Of a stretch of DNA of 64,000 nucleotides, positions 31,462 to 42,559 are shown piece by piece. Location: assembly GCA_024741835.1 (NCBI GenBank), contig JAENRP010000078.1, positions 62,001 through 126,000 on the forward strand. Direction: 5' to 3'. The position numbers were made by a program, and so were the translations under genes. The notes under the pieces are model-generated. The model made no database searches. It worked only from the letters and a program-made list of their open reading frames with translations, and had not been told where the DNA came from. The stretch's first letter is position 1. The number at the start of each line of letters is the position of its first letter. Source of the stretch: Diplocarpon mali (lineage: Eukaryota > Ascomycota > Leotiomycetes > Helotiales > Drepanopezizaceae).

Positions 31462-33511
31462 GACAGCGCTGCGCGGTCTCGACGATTCGAGTGGTGTTGC
31501 AATACTCGGGGTTGGAGTTTGGTGATACCAGAGCAGTTGAGGAGGAACGACAAACGGAGGAGGCTGTCCGAGCAGAAAATGAGGTGGCAGCTCGAAGGTG
31601 GGGCAAAGCTGATATAGCTATCTAAGGGAGGTATCGCTTGATGGTGATGTTGATGGCGGGGTTGTGACAGAGAAGGTCACGTGACGCTACCGCTCCAGGA
31701 GCCCCTCCGAGCGGCTGCAGGCTTTGGGCGCCAAGATCCGCTGTGATCCAAACACTCGCGCTGCAACTGTAACTGAAGGACAAAGCCAGCTGAAATCCCC
31801 TGCCGGCTACTGTTCCCCGGTGTCAGGTATCCCGCGAGAGAACCCTTGGAGCGGCCGTCAAAACTTGGAACCCCCCGCCACACGTGTAACTGTGTGTTAC
31901 ATAGTGCCTGAAGACGAACTCCAACCGTCTGGAAGGGGATGTCTGGAGGTTTGTTTTGATGCTTGGTGCCAAGTGCTACGTAGCCGAGATTGGCCGAGAG
32001 GAGTGCGAGACTTGTGCTCTACCGGGTTGTGCATTGCATTTGTCGCGCGTTGTGGTGCTTGTTTTTGAGACTCTCCAATGTGGGAGTTTGCGCGACGTTT
32101 TCCTGATCATGATGATCTCTCGCTTTCACGGCTCGCGATCGGGCTCACAGGAACTGTGAAGTATGGACTTGAGACATGATCCCCATCATAACCACACAGA
32201 GTCGGGCATCTCCGCACGCCATAATGTATCAAAAGGCTCCAGCACGACGTATAAAATAGGCCGGCGTAGCCTGTTGCGACGGCAGATCTTGTCCAAAACT
32301 AGTGTTACAGCATGGGCAAACAGCTGTTGGAATCCTTCGCAAGGGAAAACAGGCTTATATTAGCAGCTGGACCTGTTCATTCTGCTTACAGAGAGTTGCT
32401 CGATAGCCCGCGACAAGATCTCGGTCCAGACGTGTACCTACCTATCATGGGATGTAAAAGAGGTCAAGGCCAACCATCCCTTTCCGATCTCCATTTCTCG
32501 GTAGAGAAAGGGGCCTCGGCTAACTGTCCGTATTTGAACGATTTGTCAATAACAAGCCCTCACATTGCAAAACTAGACCTGAGAGCTGTAGTAGGTTTAC
32601 GAAGCGCATTTCTCCAACCAGTGTTCGGTGCTTCGGGCCATGACTGTGACCATCCATGGAGAAGGGAAGAAGTATCCCCCTCTATTCTCCACAGAGCTCC
32701 TGCCGCTGTCTTCGATCCCCTCGTCTCGACTCGTACAGATTGTGATTTGACCAGCGGCCATATATGGTTCCGACTCAAGCTTGGGGCGGTAGGTGCAAAC
32801 CCGGTGTCTTAGGAGAAAGGAGAGAGGTATGAGGGCTGTTTACCGTCGCCAAGACGCGCTAGCCCCCTCGCCTCTCGGAAGCGAGGATACCTTATTCTTT
32901 TGTCAACACTTGAGACTGGCTGACGAAAGGCCGAGTACCACGCCACGTAGTGGTGGATCGATGACACTTGAAACAGTATAGACGATACGAAAGCTGCCAC
33001 ATACAGTAAGTACATACAGTAAGTACATACTGATAGACTTCAGATCCAATATAGCCTGCTTCCGATTCATCCCTAACATAATATTCTGCCGAACCGCCAG
33101 CGCGCGGAAAGGTCGGCGAGAAATCTCGAGCGGCCGTTATGGCTAGCGATGTTGACACCGCCACAATCCTGCGCCGGCCACAACATACGGCCACCCTCTC
33201 GGACTGCGAGGTGTGCGATGAAGATCATACGACTGTTGGGCAGTCGGTATAGAATCATGCATCCATGCCGGAAAATGAGTCGATCCGCGAGAGCTACGAC
33301 TGGCGCGGTTGTGGCGTCTATCTCCTGAGGAGAACCACATATCACGCCACAAATCTGATGCTCGTCAAATCAGGTGACCCGGACGAGGAATCCTTTCCAT
33401 TGTCTCTGTTTAAATAGGCCTCGAGAGCTGGGAGAGCCGGCACTCATTCTCCTCGCACGGCGATCGTTGTTTTTTGCCCGGTGTCAAAATTGAAGCAATC
33501 AAGTCCTCGTG
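31462..33511. other. Intergenic region between HET-C and protoglobin genes
   Basis: About 2 kb with the divergent promoters of HET-C and the protoglobin gene. The longest frame (32312-32812, 166 codons, +) shows no recognised domain or splice signals. A small direct repeat, CAGTAAGTACATA twice, lies at about 33003-33030. A TTTAAATA box at about 33410 is a plausible TATA-like element about 100 bp before the protoglobin ATG. Confidence 0.45.
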
Positions 33512-34406
33512 ATGCCAAACCCGCGCCCTATGCAACACATCTCCCGAGATGAGCTATGCTCCAGCCTCGAAGCGCGAATCCGATATCTCCACAGTTTCCT
33601 GGACTTCACTAGCAGTAAGAGAGCTCGGAAGCGGTTTGGTGCCGGATTCTGATGAGAGCGCGCAGGGGATGTCGAAGCACTCGTCACAGGCGCGAGGTAT
33701 ATCAAGGCGCTCATCCCGGCAGTTGTCAACACCGTGTACAAGAAGCTGTTGCAGTACGACATCACAGCTCGGGCCTTCCAGACTCGGAGCACCAGCTTCG
33801 AGGGCCTGATGGATGCAACGCTGAGTGAGGACAGCCCGCAGATCATCCATCGGAAGATGTTCCTGCGAGCATATTTGACCAAGTTGTGCTCCGACCCTAC
33901 GCAGATGGAATTCTGGGAGTATCTAGATAGAGTCGGGTAAGCTCGTTCCGCTATCCTCGGCGCAGAGGAGAGAGCTCACATGCGTTGACAGGATGATGCA
34001 CGTCGGGCTTGGCCGTGCCCATCCTCTCCACGTGGAGTACATCCATTTGGGAGTCTGCCTTGCATTTATCCAAGATATCATGACGGAGGCGATTCTCTCC
34101 CATCCGAAACTCTCTCTGGGCGAAAAGGTGGCACTCGTCAAAGCTCTCGGCAAGATTATCTGGATCCAGAACGACCTTTTTGCGAAGTGGCATATTCGCG
34201 GCGGGGCGGAGTTTGCCGTCGATGATGCCGAGTTTGAGGTCGAGAGAGAGGGCCGTTTACGTGGGAAGAAGATTCGGGTTGACAGCGACGATGATAGAGT
34301 TGAAGAACCAAGGGCCCCGACTCAGACGGCGCCACCGCCAGGCGTTTGCCCATTCAGTGGTCCTGCCGCTGCCGAGAAGGGTGCAGGGGAATTGGAGGTC
34401 GTTTGA
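33512..34406 (+). CDS. Protoglobin / globin-sensor domain protein, 262 aa
   Basis: Three exons: 33512-33614, 33666-33936 and 33992-34406, with introns of 51 and 55 nt. The protein is a fungal protoglobin-like heme globin. Conserved blocks are EARIRYLHSFLDFTSRDVEA (residues 20-40), IPAVVNTVYKKLLQYDITAR, RKMFLRAYLTKL, FWEYLDRVGMMHVGLG (likely region of the proximal histidine), VEYIHLGVCLAFIQDI and KIIWIQNDLFAKWHI. Residues after about 195 are charged and disordered and end with a CPFSG motif. There is no attached signalling domain, so this is a single-domain globin, not a globin-coupled sensor. Bacterial and archaeal relatives bind oxygen, CO or NO; the role in fungi is not settled. A TATA-like TTTAAATA lies about 100 bp upstream. 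It is cytosolic by absence of targeting signals. Confidence 0.85.
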
Positions 34407-35615
34407 TGATAGATAAATGCGAATCGTCCGAGGAGCAAAAGCGAAAAAGGCGCAAGAGTCTCAGCGAGGGACTTCGTCGCTCTGCGTGCAATGCCAGTGG
34501 GCCTGAGTATATATCAAGAGCCACTCATGACGTGGAGCGCTCAACTCAAAGGCCTGACTCTGAGGACTGGGCTCTCGACATCCGTGCTCCTACCTCGGGC
34601 TTTTCCAACTTCACGACTGGCTGGCAAAATCATGATGTATTCCGAGGGAGGATATATCCTAGGACCAATTCTCGTGCGCGGCGATGAACTTCCCGGCGTA
34701 GACCAGTGGGCCAAGATCGATGACTTTCTAGGTAGACAAGTGTAGACCTGACACCTTGGGAGCTTCTTAGTCCTTCAAGATCCCCTTCTACCCCCGCAAA
34801 AACAAGCCGGCACCGAGAGTAATACCTCAGTCTTCCAATCTTGGCAGAGTCTCACCAAGACTCTGATCGATCCGAACTACCGATTACTAGACACCCCCCC
34901 TCGTACCAGAACTTTTTCAAAACACCCAGCGACGACTTTTCCATGCCGCGTCAGTTTGACTCCAGTTAGCCATCCAGCACATGATATCCCAGACGAGACC
35001 CGGGGCTCTTCGGCGAGGCCAGGGCGAGGGTCCTATCCCTACAGACGGTCCCATTCGGCTGCCTCCGTCAAGGGCACAGCTTACGATTTCCACGGCCCCA
35101 AATGCCTAGGCAGGCCCCCCCGTGTCAGGATTTCATCGCGACAGATCTGGCAACTAGGCCGAGATTGTGGCTTAGTACGGGCCCCAATATATAGAGCAAG
35201 GAGTCAGACATCAATGGAGACACAACGGCTTTGGAGGGTACGTTCGTAAACGGTTGATCAAATATATTGTGATTGATCAGCTAATTTCCCTGGATTGGAG
35301 GTCTTTGTAGGTTGGTGCCATCGGCGCTCGCCAATTCCTACGACCACATCATGCGGAACAGGATCTGTGGTGATACCTGCCCATGCTATTCGCTTGGAAT
35401 AGCCACTTTACAAATAGTACAGCGTCTAGGGGTTTCCATCCAAGAATTCGAATATATTTTCCTTCCCGTGGGTTCAAGTAGGCCGTGCCAGTCTTCCACA
35501 GCCCATTCCCGAACTCCAGATGCAAATGCTTGACCCAGACTTTTTCACTTTTCCAATCCGGAACCGAAACAGCCACCCAGATACAACGCGCACTGTACAG
35601 CCTTTCGAGGTAAGG
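34407..35615. other. Intergenic region between convergent protoglobin and transporter genes
   Basis: About 1.2 kb. The frame 34491-34745 (+, 84 codons, ending DQWAKIDDFLGRQV) reads smoothly at its end, but no family is recognised and no splice partner was found, so it is not called. Nothing else is evident. Confidence 0.4.
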
Positions 35616-36837
35616 CTAGTCGTCTCTCTCGAGCAACGGCCTTGAATCCCGGGACTCGGTCCTCGCATGTCCGTTCCCTGTCGCGCTGACGTCCGTGACC
35701 TGGCTCTCGCTGTAGATGAAGAACTGCGTGAAAATGCCCAGATCCACTCGTTCAACATTAGCACTGTCTCTCACAATCCTTAGAGACCTGGTTTTCCCGC
35801 GTCGGGTAGCGAGAAAGACGAAATAGGAAGTGTACATACAGAATAACGTCCCCAGACTACCCGCCAACCAAGACGTGTTGATTAGGATATATCGGCCATA
35901 TAAACGGCCCTTCTCGCCGTCCTCGCACTTTCCGAGGTGGCCGGCGCAGATGGGCTCGTAAGCGCAGATGCTGAGCACGTACGTCAGGTTGCCGATGCAG
36001 GCGAACAGGAAGAAGAGCATGGAGACGCCTTCAGTCGATTTGCGGCGGTAGTTGAGCAGGATCTGCGGGATGCGGGATCCGAGGTAGAGAACGGCGCAGA
36101 AGTAGCCGAAGATCTGGCCCCACAGATTGAAAATCAAAGGCTCGGGGGATGGGTGCTGAGGAGTGCGGTGGGAATGGTCTGGATGTGAGGTGAAGCTGAT
36201 GTACCAGCCGAGAATACCGGCGGAGATCACCATACCTATCGCGACGAGGTTGAAGCACATGGCTTGGAGGCGGGTGGTGGGTTTCTTGAGGGCCGGGGCC
36301 TTCGGGGCGTCTAGCAAGGGGACAGCGGGTGACAGGTGAGAGGCCGAGACCGAGCTGGGTCGCCTCTCTCTGTCCACAGGCGCAAGGAGCCCGGTCCTCT
36401 CGTTCGCTTCCCCGATATGGCTGTGGCTGTTACCACTCGTCTTGGGCGCCACAACCTCATCCTTCCAGGTGAAGCCACGATAGTAAAAGCACTGTCCCAG
36501 CAGCACGATGTCGGCCATCGTGTAGTAGATGGCCAGGATCAACATCGTAGGCAAGACGCCCTGGAAGACGGCGCCGAGAATGTTGAAGATGTCGCCTGCG
36601 AGCCAGACAATGATGAACTGCAGCGAGAGGCCGTCAGCTGAGCCGCGTCGGAAATTCTCGACGATCTGGGGAGAGAAGACGACGATCCAACAGGCGATAG
36701 ATATGGAGCTATTCGCATGTCAACACGGTGATCTCGTGCTCGAGCCGGGCCAGACTGGGAACAGAGGAACAGACGAACCCAAGGATGCCGCTCACGGCCG
36801 TGATAGACAGGTTGAGCGTCTCGGTTGGAGGAAGCAT
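35616..36837 (-). CDS. PQ-loop vacuolar basic amino-acid transporter (Ypq/SLC66A1 type), 383 aa
   Basis: Exons 36837-36779 and 36708-35616 (intron 70 nt, GTTCGT..ATAG) give 383 aa. Seven-helix PQ-loop proteins of this group export lysine, arginine or histidine across the vacuolar or lysosomal membrane. The first PQ motif lies in CWIVVFSPQIVENFRRGSAD, followed by GLSLQFIIVWLAGDIFNILG. The second is in YLGSRIPQILLNYRRKSTEG, followed by SMLFFLFACIGNLTYVLSI. Between them is a Ser/Pro-rich cytosolic loop of about 90 residues (HIGEANERTGLLAP has an acidic dileucine-like sorting signal). The C-terminus RPLLERDD is another possible dileucine signal. Without the first exon the N-terminal helix would be lost. 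Substrate is inferred from family only. Confidence 0.9.
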
Positions 36838-38109
36838 CCTGACGATTCCGCTGTGACTGTTGAAGACAGCCTGTCTGCCTTTACGCCGTCGTCGCTCTCC
36901 TGGCAAGAAACTGCAAAGGGGATGTAAGGAAACTTCCGGGCTCAGACCCAGTGAACAGAGCACGTTTCTTCTCTGCGACGTACGTAAGAAGCTGGGGGAC
37001 CCCGCAAAACGGGAACGAAAGAAAGTTTAAATCGCAACACCAACTGCTGAATCGACGCTCGGAGATCCTGGGATGGCGGAGCAGGTAAGGAAAAGACGGC
37101 AATTCCCTCCCCGACGAGTAGAAATGAAATAGCCTGTGTCTGCGCGAGGCGTGTGATGGCGTGAAGGAATGAAATCAAGGGCGGGTGACAATTGCGGCTC
37201 CGCTGGGCCGATGGTGAGCGAGAATGAGCCGCACACGTGATGAGGCTCGGCCTGCTGAGTCATCATCGCCTCATTTCGAGCTTGGGTTGGCGAAAGAGGA
37301 AAAGCGCCCCAGTGGTTGAGATAACAACATGCGAGAACGATCGAGGGACGCCCAGGGACCTTTTGAAATCGCGATGATCCGTCTGCCATGGCGAGGTGTG
37401 AGTTGGCGAAGTCGTGCACGTCTCGGTGCTCTGATCCGACATGAGATTTCTGAGCCTGGAGCCGTATGCATCTGTGCCGACCGACCAGCGCATGGTTTTG
37501 ATCTGAGTGTGTCGCCAAGAGCCAAGGTGAGGGCGGTATGGGTATGAGCAGAGCCGGGTATATTCGGGTAACGCACTCTGAGTACCATTCTCGTACAACT
37601 CTCAGAAGCTACATAGGAAATGCCCTGGATACGCTGGGCTTAGATGTATGCTGTTTTAGCTAGGGAGATTTTATGATGGCGTGATTCGATACCAACACAC
37701 ATCCTGAAAATCAGGGGTTCTTTGCTCTCCCGAGCTTTGTTGGACGAAAACTACATAGCACGGTATGGGCGCTGATCCTCCTCGAGCTTAGGATATCTGT
37801 TCTTTGAGATTTATATCCTCTCTCAAGACCTACCTCATGTAAATATTTTACAATAGTATAGAGCCTAGCAGGACCCATCCGGGATAAGGTTCAAGAGTGT
37901 CTTATGCCTTGCTTTATTATCCTCTGATGACTGTCGCAATGCCCTCGCTAGCGGCCTACTACCGTCGCAGAAGCCAGATCAAGGAGAAAGATGAAGTTTT
38001 GCTGATCCCGAGAAGAGTCCTTGTACCAGGCACTCGGTAGTCGTATGGATATCAGATGCGATACAGAGGCGCGTGTGTGGACGGTGAGAGGCCTGTCCCA
38101 GTGAGGCTC
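36838..38109. other. Intergenic region upstream of the transporter gene
   Basis: The promoter of the PQ-loop gene and about 1 kb of unassigned sequence. Several overlapping short frames exist on both strands around 37.0-37.6 kb. None has a recognisable product. Confidence 0.45.
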
Positions 38110-38560
38110 TCCAACTTCTTTGTTTCTCTCATAACAGACCTGGGAATTGACTCTCTATCCCTGTTCTTACGCCTATACTTGATTCTCTTATAATAAACCT
38201 ATAAATTGACTCTCTACCTATATTCTCAGGCCTATACTCGTTTCTCTTATAGTAGACCTATAAATTGACTCTTTGCCTCTTTTCTTACGCCTATACTCAT
38301 TTCTTTATAATAGACTTATAAATTGACTCTCTACCTATATTCTTACGCCTATACTCGTTTCTTTATCATAGACTTATAAATTGACTCTCTGCCTCTTTTC
38401 TTACGCCTATACTCGTTTCTCTTACAACAGACCTGTGAATTAACTCTCTACCTCTACTCTCTACCTCTATTCTCACGCCCTCGTTCCTCTTACAACAGAC
38501 CTATGAATTACCTCTCTGCCCCTGTCCTCACGCCCATACTCGTTACCGCACCGCGCCTTT
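38110..38560. repeat. Minisatellite, about 58-59 bp unit, about 7 copies
   Basis: A unit of the form CTTATAATAGACCTATAAATTGACTCTCTACCTATATTCTTACGCCTATACTCGTTTCT recurs. The landmark CGCCTATACT (with variants) falls near 38170, 38229, 38288, 38346 and 38403, and later copies near 38477 and 38530 are more diverged. Copies differ mainly by transitions. There are no unique spacers between units, so this is not a CRISPR array. Confidence 0.85.
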
Positions 38561-39439
38561 GCGTCGTGACAGAGACTAGACCACTGTCGTCATGTGCATA
38601 CTTACTACCGCTGGGGAACATGAATGGAGACCCTTGGATGGCGGTAGCTAGCTGGCCGCCGGCCCTGCTTTCCACCTCCGCGTGCCTCTTCCTTTGAGTC
38701 CGTACAAGATCGACATGATAGCTGAGCGTATAAGTAGGACAGAGTCGGTATGGAACACTATGGTAGCTCAAAGGTTGGAGGTAGGCGTAGATAGGTAGCG
38801 GCTCCCTAGCTTTCGAAGATCGCCGAGGGCATAGGAGGCCATGGGCTTCGGCATCTGAAGAGGCCTCTCAGGGGAGGGAGGCGATGACGGGTAGAGTGGT
38901 AATAGGTTGCTCAGAATCGAGTATCTTGAAAGATTTCGTAGAGGTCTATCCTCCGAGTCACCCGCGTCGCATGTACAAATCAGTAGAGAATATCACCGTC
39001 TGACTCCGTCCCTCGTGACTGTTCGACTCCGTCCCTCACGACTGCTCTACCCCGTTCCGCCCGGTGATTTCTAATTCTCTTCCTCTGCCTCGGCTTCCAC
39101 GTCTCACTGATGGGGTATATTTTTGCCGATAGTAGAACCATCCTACTCCTCGACCCAAGACCGTCCCACCCCCATCTCGGCTTGGGAGACTGCTGCCGTC
39201 GACCCAGAGAAGCGGCCACGGCCGCCGGCGACAACTCTCTCTCCGCGCCGGGCTCACCTCTGGCCCTGGCCCGCGCTCTCGACTACGTGGCATGAGGCCT
39301 GCTCGGCCCTTGGCCTGCTGCGCACCCTACTCCTTCGTCGCGGGCCAGACTCGCACCGCGCTAGCGTGCGTGCGAGGGTGGAGTTGCGGTGGGTTTGCAA
39401 GGGTAGAGATGCTTTCTTGTGGTGTTGGTTTGGCCCGCG

Positions 39440-39835
39440 ACGAAGTATATGCTTCACCCCTCCCACTTCTCACCTCTCCTCTCCGCTCTTCTCTCCTCTC
39501 TCCTCTCTCCTCTCACCTCTCCCCCCCGCCCCGAACCCACCCCCACGCCGCTGTCAACGTCCACGTCAACGTCAACGCCAAGCGCGCCAGCCCGTCTCTC
39601 TCCTCCGTCTGCTCCTCATATCAGGGGGGTTTTTTCCTCTTTTTTTCTTTTTTTCAAAAGAAACAAAAAGTCTATTTGATTTTTTTAAAAAAAAACCAGA
39701 CCCCCCACCCCGATATGGGTCCTGCAAGAGGTATCCCTGCCCAGGCCCTGCCCAGGGTGCGAGCACTGGCCAAGATCTGGACCCAAATCCAGATCCAGAT
39801 CCAGATCTAGACCCAGATCCAGGGTCTTTCTCCCT
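39440..39835. repeat. Low-complexity block: pyrimidine tracts, homopolymers and GATCCA hexamers
   Basis: CTCTCCT-rich runs at 39440-39530 are followed by a G7/T/A homopolymer zone at about 39627-39710 and a CCAGATCCAGATCCAGATC run at 39785-39825. Open frames over this stretch are repeat artefacts. Confidence 0.8.
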
Positions 39836-39937
39836 CCACGGCGTGGGGTGTCGTGATCAAGGTTCCTAGGTAGTTGGGGTGGCCCGTGTCTGGAGTGGGT
39901 GCTGCGCGGGGGGGGGGGGATGGTACTGCGTATGTGC

Positions 39938-40238
39938 GAGTAGAAGTGGTAGTAGTAGTGGTGGTAGTAGTAGTAGTAGTGGTAGTAGTGGTAGTAGAAG
40001 TAGTAGAAGTAGTAGAAGTAGTAGAAGTAGTAGAAGTAGTAGAAGTAGTAGCAGTAGTAGTAATAGTAGAAGTAGTAGAAGTAGTAGAAGTAGTAGAAGT
40101 AGTAGATGTAGTAGATGTAGTATTAGTAGTAATAGCAGCAGCAGTAACAATAGTACTAGCAGTAGCATCACCACCATCACCATCACCATCACCACCATCA
40201 GCAGCAGCATCAGCAGCAATATCAGCAGCAGTAGTAGA
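39938..40238. repeat. Trinucleotide microsatellite (AGT/GTA, GAA, then ATC/AGC types)
   Basis: About 300 bp of AGT/GTA/GAA triplets pass into CAGCAG/CACCAT triplets. They create long artefactual frames on both strands (poly-Val or poly-Ser on +, poly-Leu or poly-Thr on -). No gene is supported. Confidence 0.95.
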
Positions 40239-40398
40239 GATTCTCCCCTCTCCTCCCTCCCCTCTCTCCCTCCCCTCTCCCACCCATCGCAGATGCATAG
40301 GTGACTAGGTGATCAGGTGATGGAGGTCCAAGGTCTTCCGCCTGCCTCGCTTGCCTCGCTTGCCTACCCGGCTACTTCTACCGTCACTTACCTACTAC

Positions 40399-40544
40399 AC
40401 TTACCTACTTACCTACTTACCTACTTACCCACTTACCCACTCACCCACTCACCCACTCACCCACTCACCCACTCACCCACTCACCCACTCACCCACTCAC
40501 CCACTCACCCACTTACCCACCGACTCACCTATCCACCCACCACC
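40399..40544. repeat. 8-bp tandem array ACTTACCT/ACTCACCC, about 18 copies
   Basis: The first copies read ACTTACCT and the later ones ACTCACCC, a stepwise drift along the array, then ACTTACCC again at the end. The period is strictly 8. It does not match a telomere repeat (TTAGGG). Confidence 0.95.
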
Positions 40545-40747
40545 TCTCACCATGTACACCAAATTCCATCTCCAAAGGGAGAGGGCTTCCCGCCCTGCCC
40601 GCGCGGGCAAGCAGAGAAGGGTCCGGTAAGCTACAGCCGGGAGACTTCTTTGCCCGCTTCTCATTTTCGCGCTCCGTGGTGGTGGGGGCATGGGGACGCC
40701 GGGAGAGAGACTGGCAGAGGTTAGGGGAGGGGAGGACGAGGAAATGG

Positions 40748-40748
40748 N
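40748..40748. other. Ambiguous base in the assembly
   Basis: A single n lies in the GC-rich block just after the 8-bp array, which suggests an assembly uncertainty next to repeats. Confidence 0.99.
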
Positions 40749-40899
40749 CGGTGTGTTGGGCTGGGGTCGGGTTGGCATTGGATCGCGAGCGTGGGTGGGA
40801 AGGACAAGAAGCTGTCGAGATCTTACGTTCACGACGGCTTCACTTAGGCGCAGTGCGAGTGATTGAGCTCCGACATGATTTCGCAGGCCTCTCACGGCC

Positions 40900-41205
40900 A
40901 GCGAGGAGCTCGGTTGTGGCTCCATGACGGTGAACAGCTAGCTGATTTGACATTATCTATATGATAGGAATCTCACGCTTTGATGATCGACACCCATCAC
41001 ACAGCGAGGAATTCGGTTGTGGCTCCAAGACGATAGACAGCTAGCTGATTTGACATTATCTATATGATAGGAATCTCACGCTTAGATGATTGACACCCAT
41101 CACATAGCGAAGGATTCGGTTGTGGCTCTAAGACGATAAACAGCTAGCTGATTTGACATTATCTTTATGATAGGAATCTCACGCTTTGATGATTCGACAA
41201 CCCTC
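40900..41205. repeat. Tandem trimer, 102-103 bp unit
   Basis: Three consecutive units start AGCGAGGAGCTCGG, AGCGAGGAATTCGG and AGCGAAGGATTCGG at 40900, 41003 and 41105. Each contains CAGCTAGCTGATTTGACATT and TGATAGGAATCTCACGCTT. The units differ at few positions. No coding function is seen. Confidence 0.93.
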
Positions 41206-41434
41206 ATACGGCTCACGGAAGCCATGTGGGCAGGGCCGTGTAGAGGTGATATTTCACGTCGTGAGTCCCTCGTCGACGAACGACACTCGCGGATTCCACC
41301 TCTTCCCAACCGCTAGACAACGCTGATCCCACCACCCCGTCCCAGATGGCAAACGCCGGACTCCTTCAATGTGCATGGTCGAGTACCTCTACCCTCCGAT
41401 TCTGTGCATGTCAACCCCTCTTCCAGACCGTCCC

Positions 41435-41680
41435 TCACGACCGCGAGCTGTCCATGCTGGAGACGCTCCCCTCCTGGCCCAGCCGGCCGTGGGCGTTGGT
41501 GCCCTCGGCGTTGGCGCTCCTCCTGCGCGCCGAGCGCGACGCGGCCTCCATCTGCCTCTTGGTGTGCATGTGCATCTCGCGCGTGTACCTGGACAGGCTG
41601 GTGGCGGGGCGCACCTCGTAGTCGTGACGCGCCGTGGGCGACAGGTCGGACTGCGGCTGTGCGAAGTGTGTCGAGGGCAT
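41435..41680 (-). CDS. Small conserved-looking protein, 81 aa
   Basis: An 81-codon frame starts at MPSTHFAQPQSDLSPTARHD. The core HDYEVRPATSLSRYTREMH, then HTKRQMEAASRSARRRS, reads like a genuine short amphipathic helical protein, and I have an impression of similar short proteins in other filamentous ascomycetes. Function unknown. The frame extends upstream in-frame to 41965, but that part is repeat-like (THTHTPN from a CA microsatellite) and probably untranslated leader. No introns. It lies alone in a repeat-rich, gene-poor GC-rich tract, which is unusual for a conserved gene. A chance ORF remains possible. Confidence 0.45.
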   Translation of the reverse strand: MPSTHFAQPQSDLSPTARHDYEVRPATSLSRYTREMHMHTKRQMEAASRSARRRSANAEGTNAHGRLGQEGSVSSMDSSRS

Positions 41681-42370
41681 GGCGGGGTTGGGGGTGTGTG
41701 TGTGTGTGTGGTTTATTGGAGGTAGGATGACGACGAGGATGACGAGGACGTCGAGCTGAAAGTGGTGCGCAGGTAGAGAAGTTTGGAAGACGACGTTTAA
41801 TTTAGGAGCTGGTGTGGAGATGCAGCGAGTCGTGAGTGAGACGCGTCTAGGTGGTGATAGGGAGTCGTTGGGAGGCGGCGAGAGTAATATATGTATGGTC
41901 TCGCGCACTTCCTCTTCCCCATGCGCCCAGCATGCACCACCCGATCGATATACAGCGTGAGGCACGCGCGCCCCCTTTCGGCCTAGCGCCCCGCATCCAC
42001 GAGACCCCTGGACCGCGACGGCGCTCTCGCTCCCTCTCGATCGCTCTTCCCCTGTTGACGGTGTCCCGATCAGCCAATCACGAGACGCTCCGTGCCGAAC
42101 GGGGGGTGTAGCGCCATTGGCGACGAAGACCCTGCCGATCGCTCGTCATGTGGTGGCGGGATCCCGGGCCCCGTCTCCCACGAATCACCGATGCCGGAAG
42201 CTGAAGGTGGAGCTGGAGCTGGAGCCGGAGCTGGAGAAACGGGGGTAGGAGGGCAGGCCACGGTGCCCCCCGTTCCTCGTCGAGTCTCTTCCACCTGCAC
42301 TGGCACCACGTCCGGTGCTGGGTCACATGACGGGGCCGGCTGGGGGGCCGCGGCCATGATCTGAGATCTC

Positions 42371-42465
42371 GCATTGCAATACAGACTCACCTTACACTGC
42401 AACACAGACTCACATCACATTGCAACACAGACTCACCTCACATTGCAATACAAACTCACCTCACA
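42371..42465. repeat. 23-bp tandem repeat, 4 copies
   Basis: The unit CATTGCAACACAGACTCACCTCA starts at about 42372, 42395, 42418 and 42441 with minor changes. Confidence 0.92.
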
Positions 42466-42559
42466 TTATGCAAAGTAGACCGCAGCGATGATTCATCTCA
42501 CCACCCCCTGCTAGCGCGCGTGCCGTGCGTGCCACTGCGTGCTCCTCCCCCGTTGCCCC

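Noticed and set aside
32312..32812. 166-codon frame between HET-C and protoglobin as a gene
   Set aside because: No recognised domain, no intron signals, and similar-sized frames occur by chance in this composition.
16454..36837. Gene core as a secondary-metabolite cluster because of the peroxidase and the decarboxylase-like gene
   Set aside because: The two are separated by housekeeping genes (dehydrogenase, proteasome, XPB), and no backbone synthase or pathway regulator is present.
38110..38560. Regularly spaced repeat resembling a CRISPR array
   Set aside because: The repeats are directly tandem without unique spacers, in a fungal genome; it is a minisatellite.
39807..40308. Long open frames on both strands over 39.8-40.3 kb
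   Set aside because: They are entirely made of trinucleotide repeats, giving poly-Ser, poly-Val, poly-Leu or poly-Thr; no normal coding composition.
40399..40544. 8-bp array as an internal telomere repeat
   Set aside because: Units are ACTTACCT or ACTCACCC and do not contain TTAGGG or its complement.
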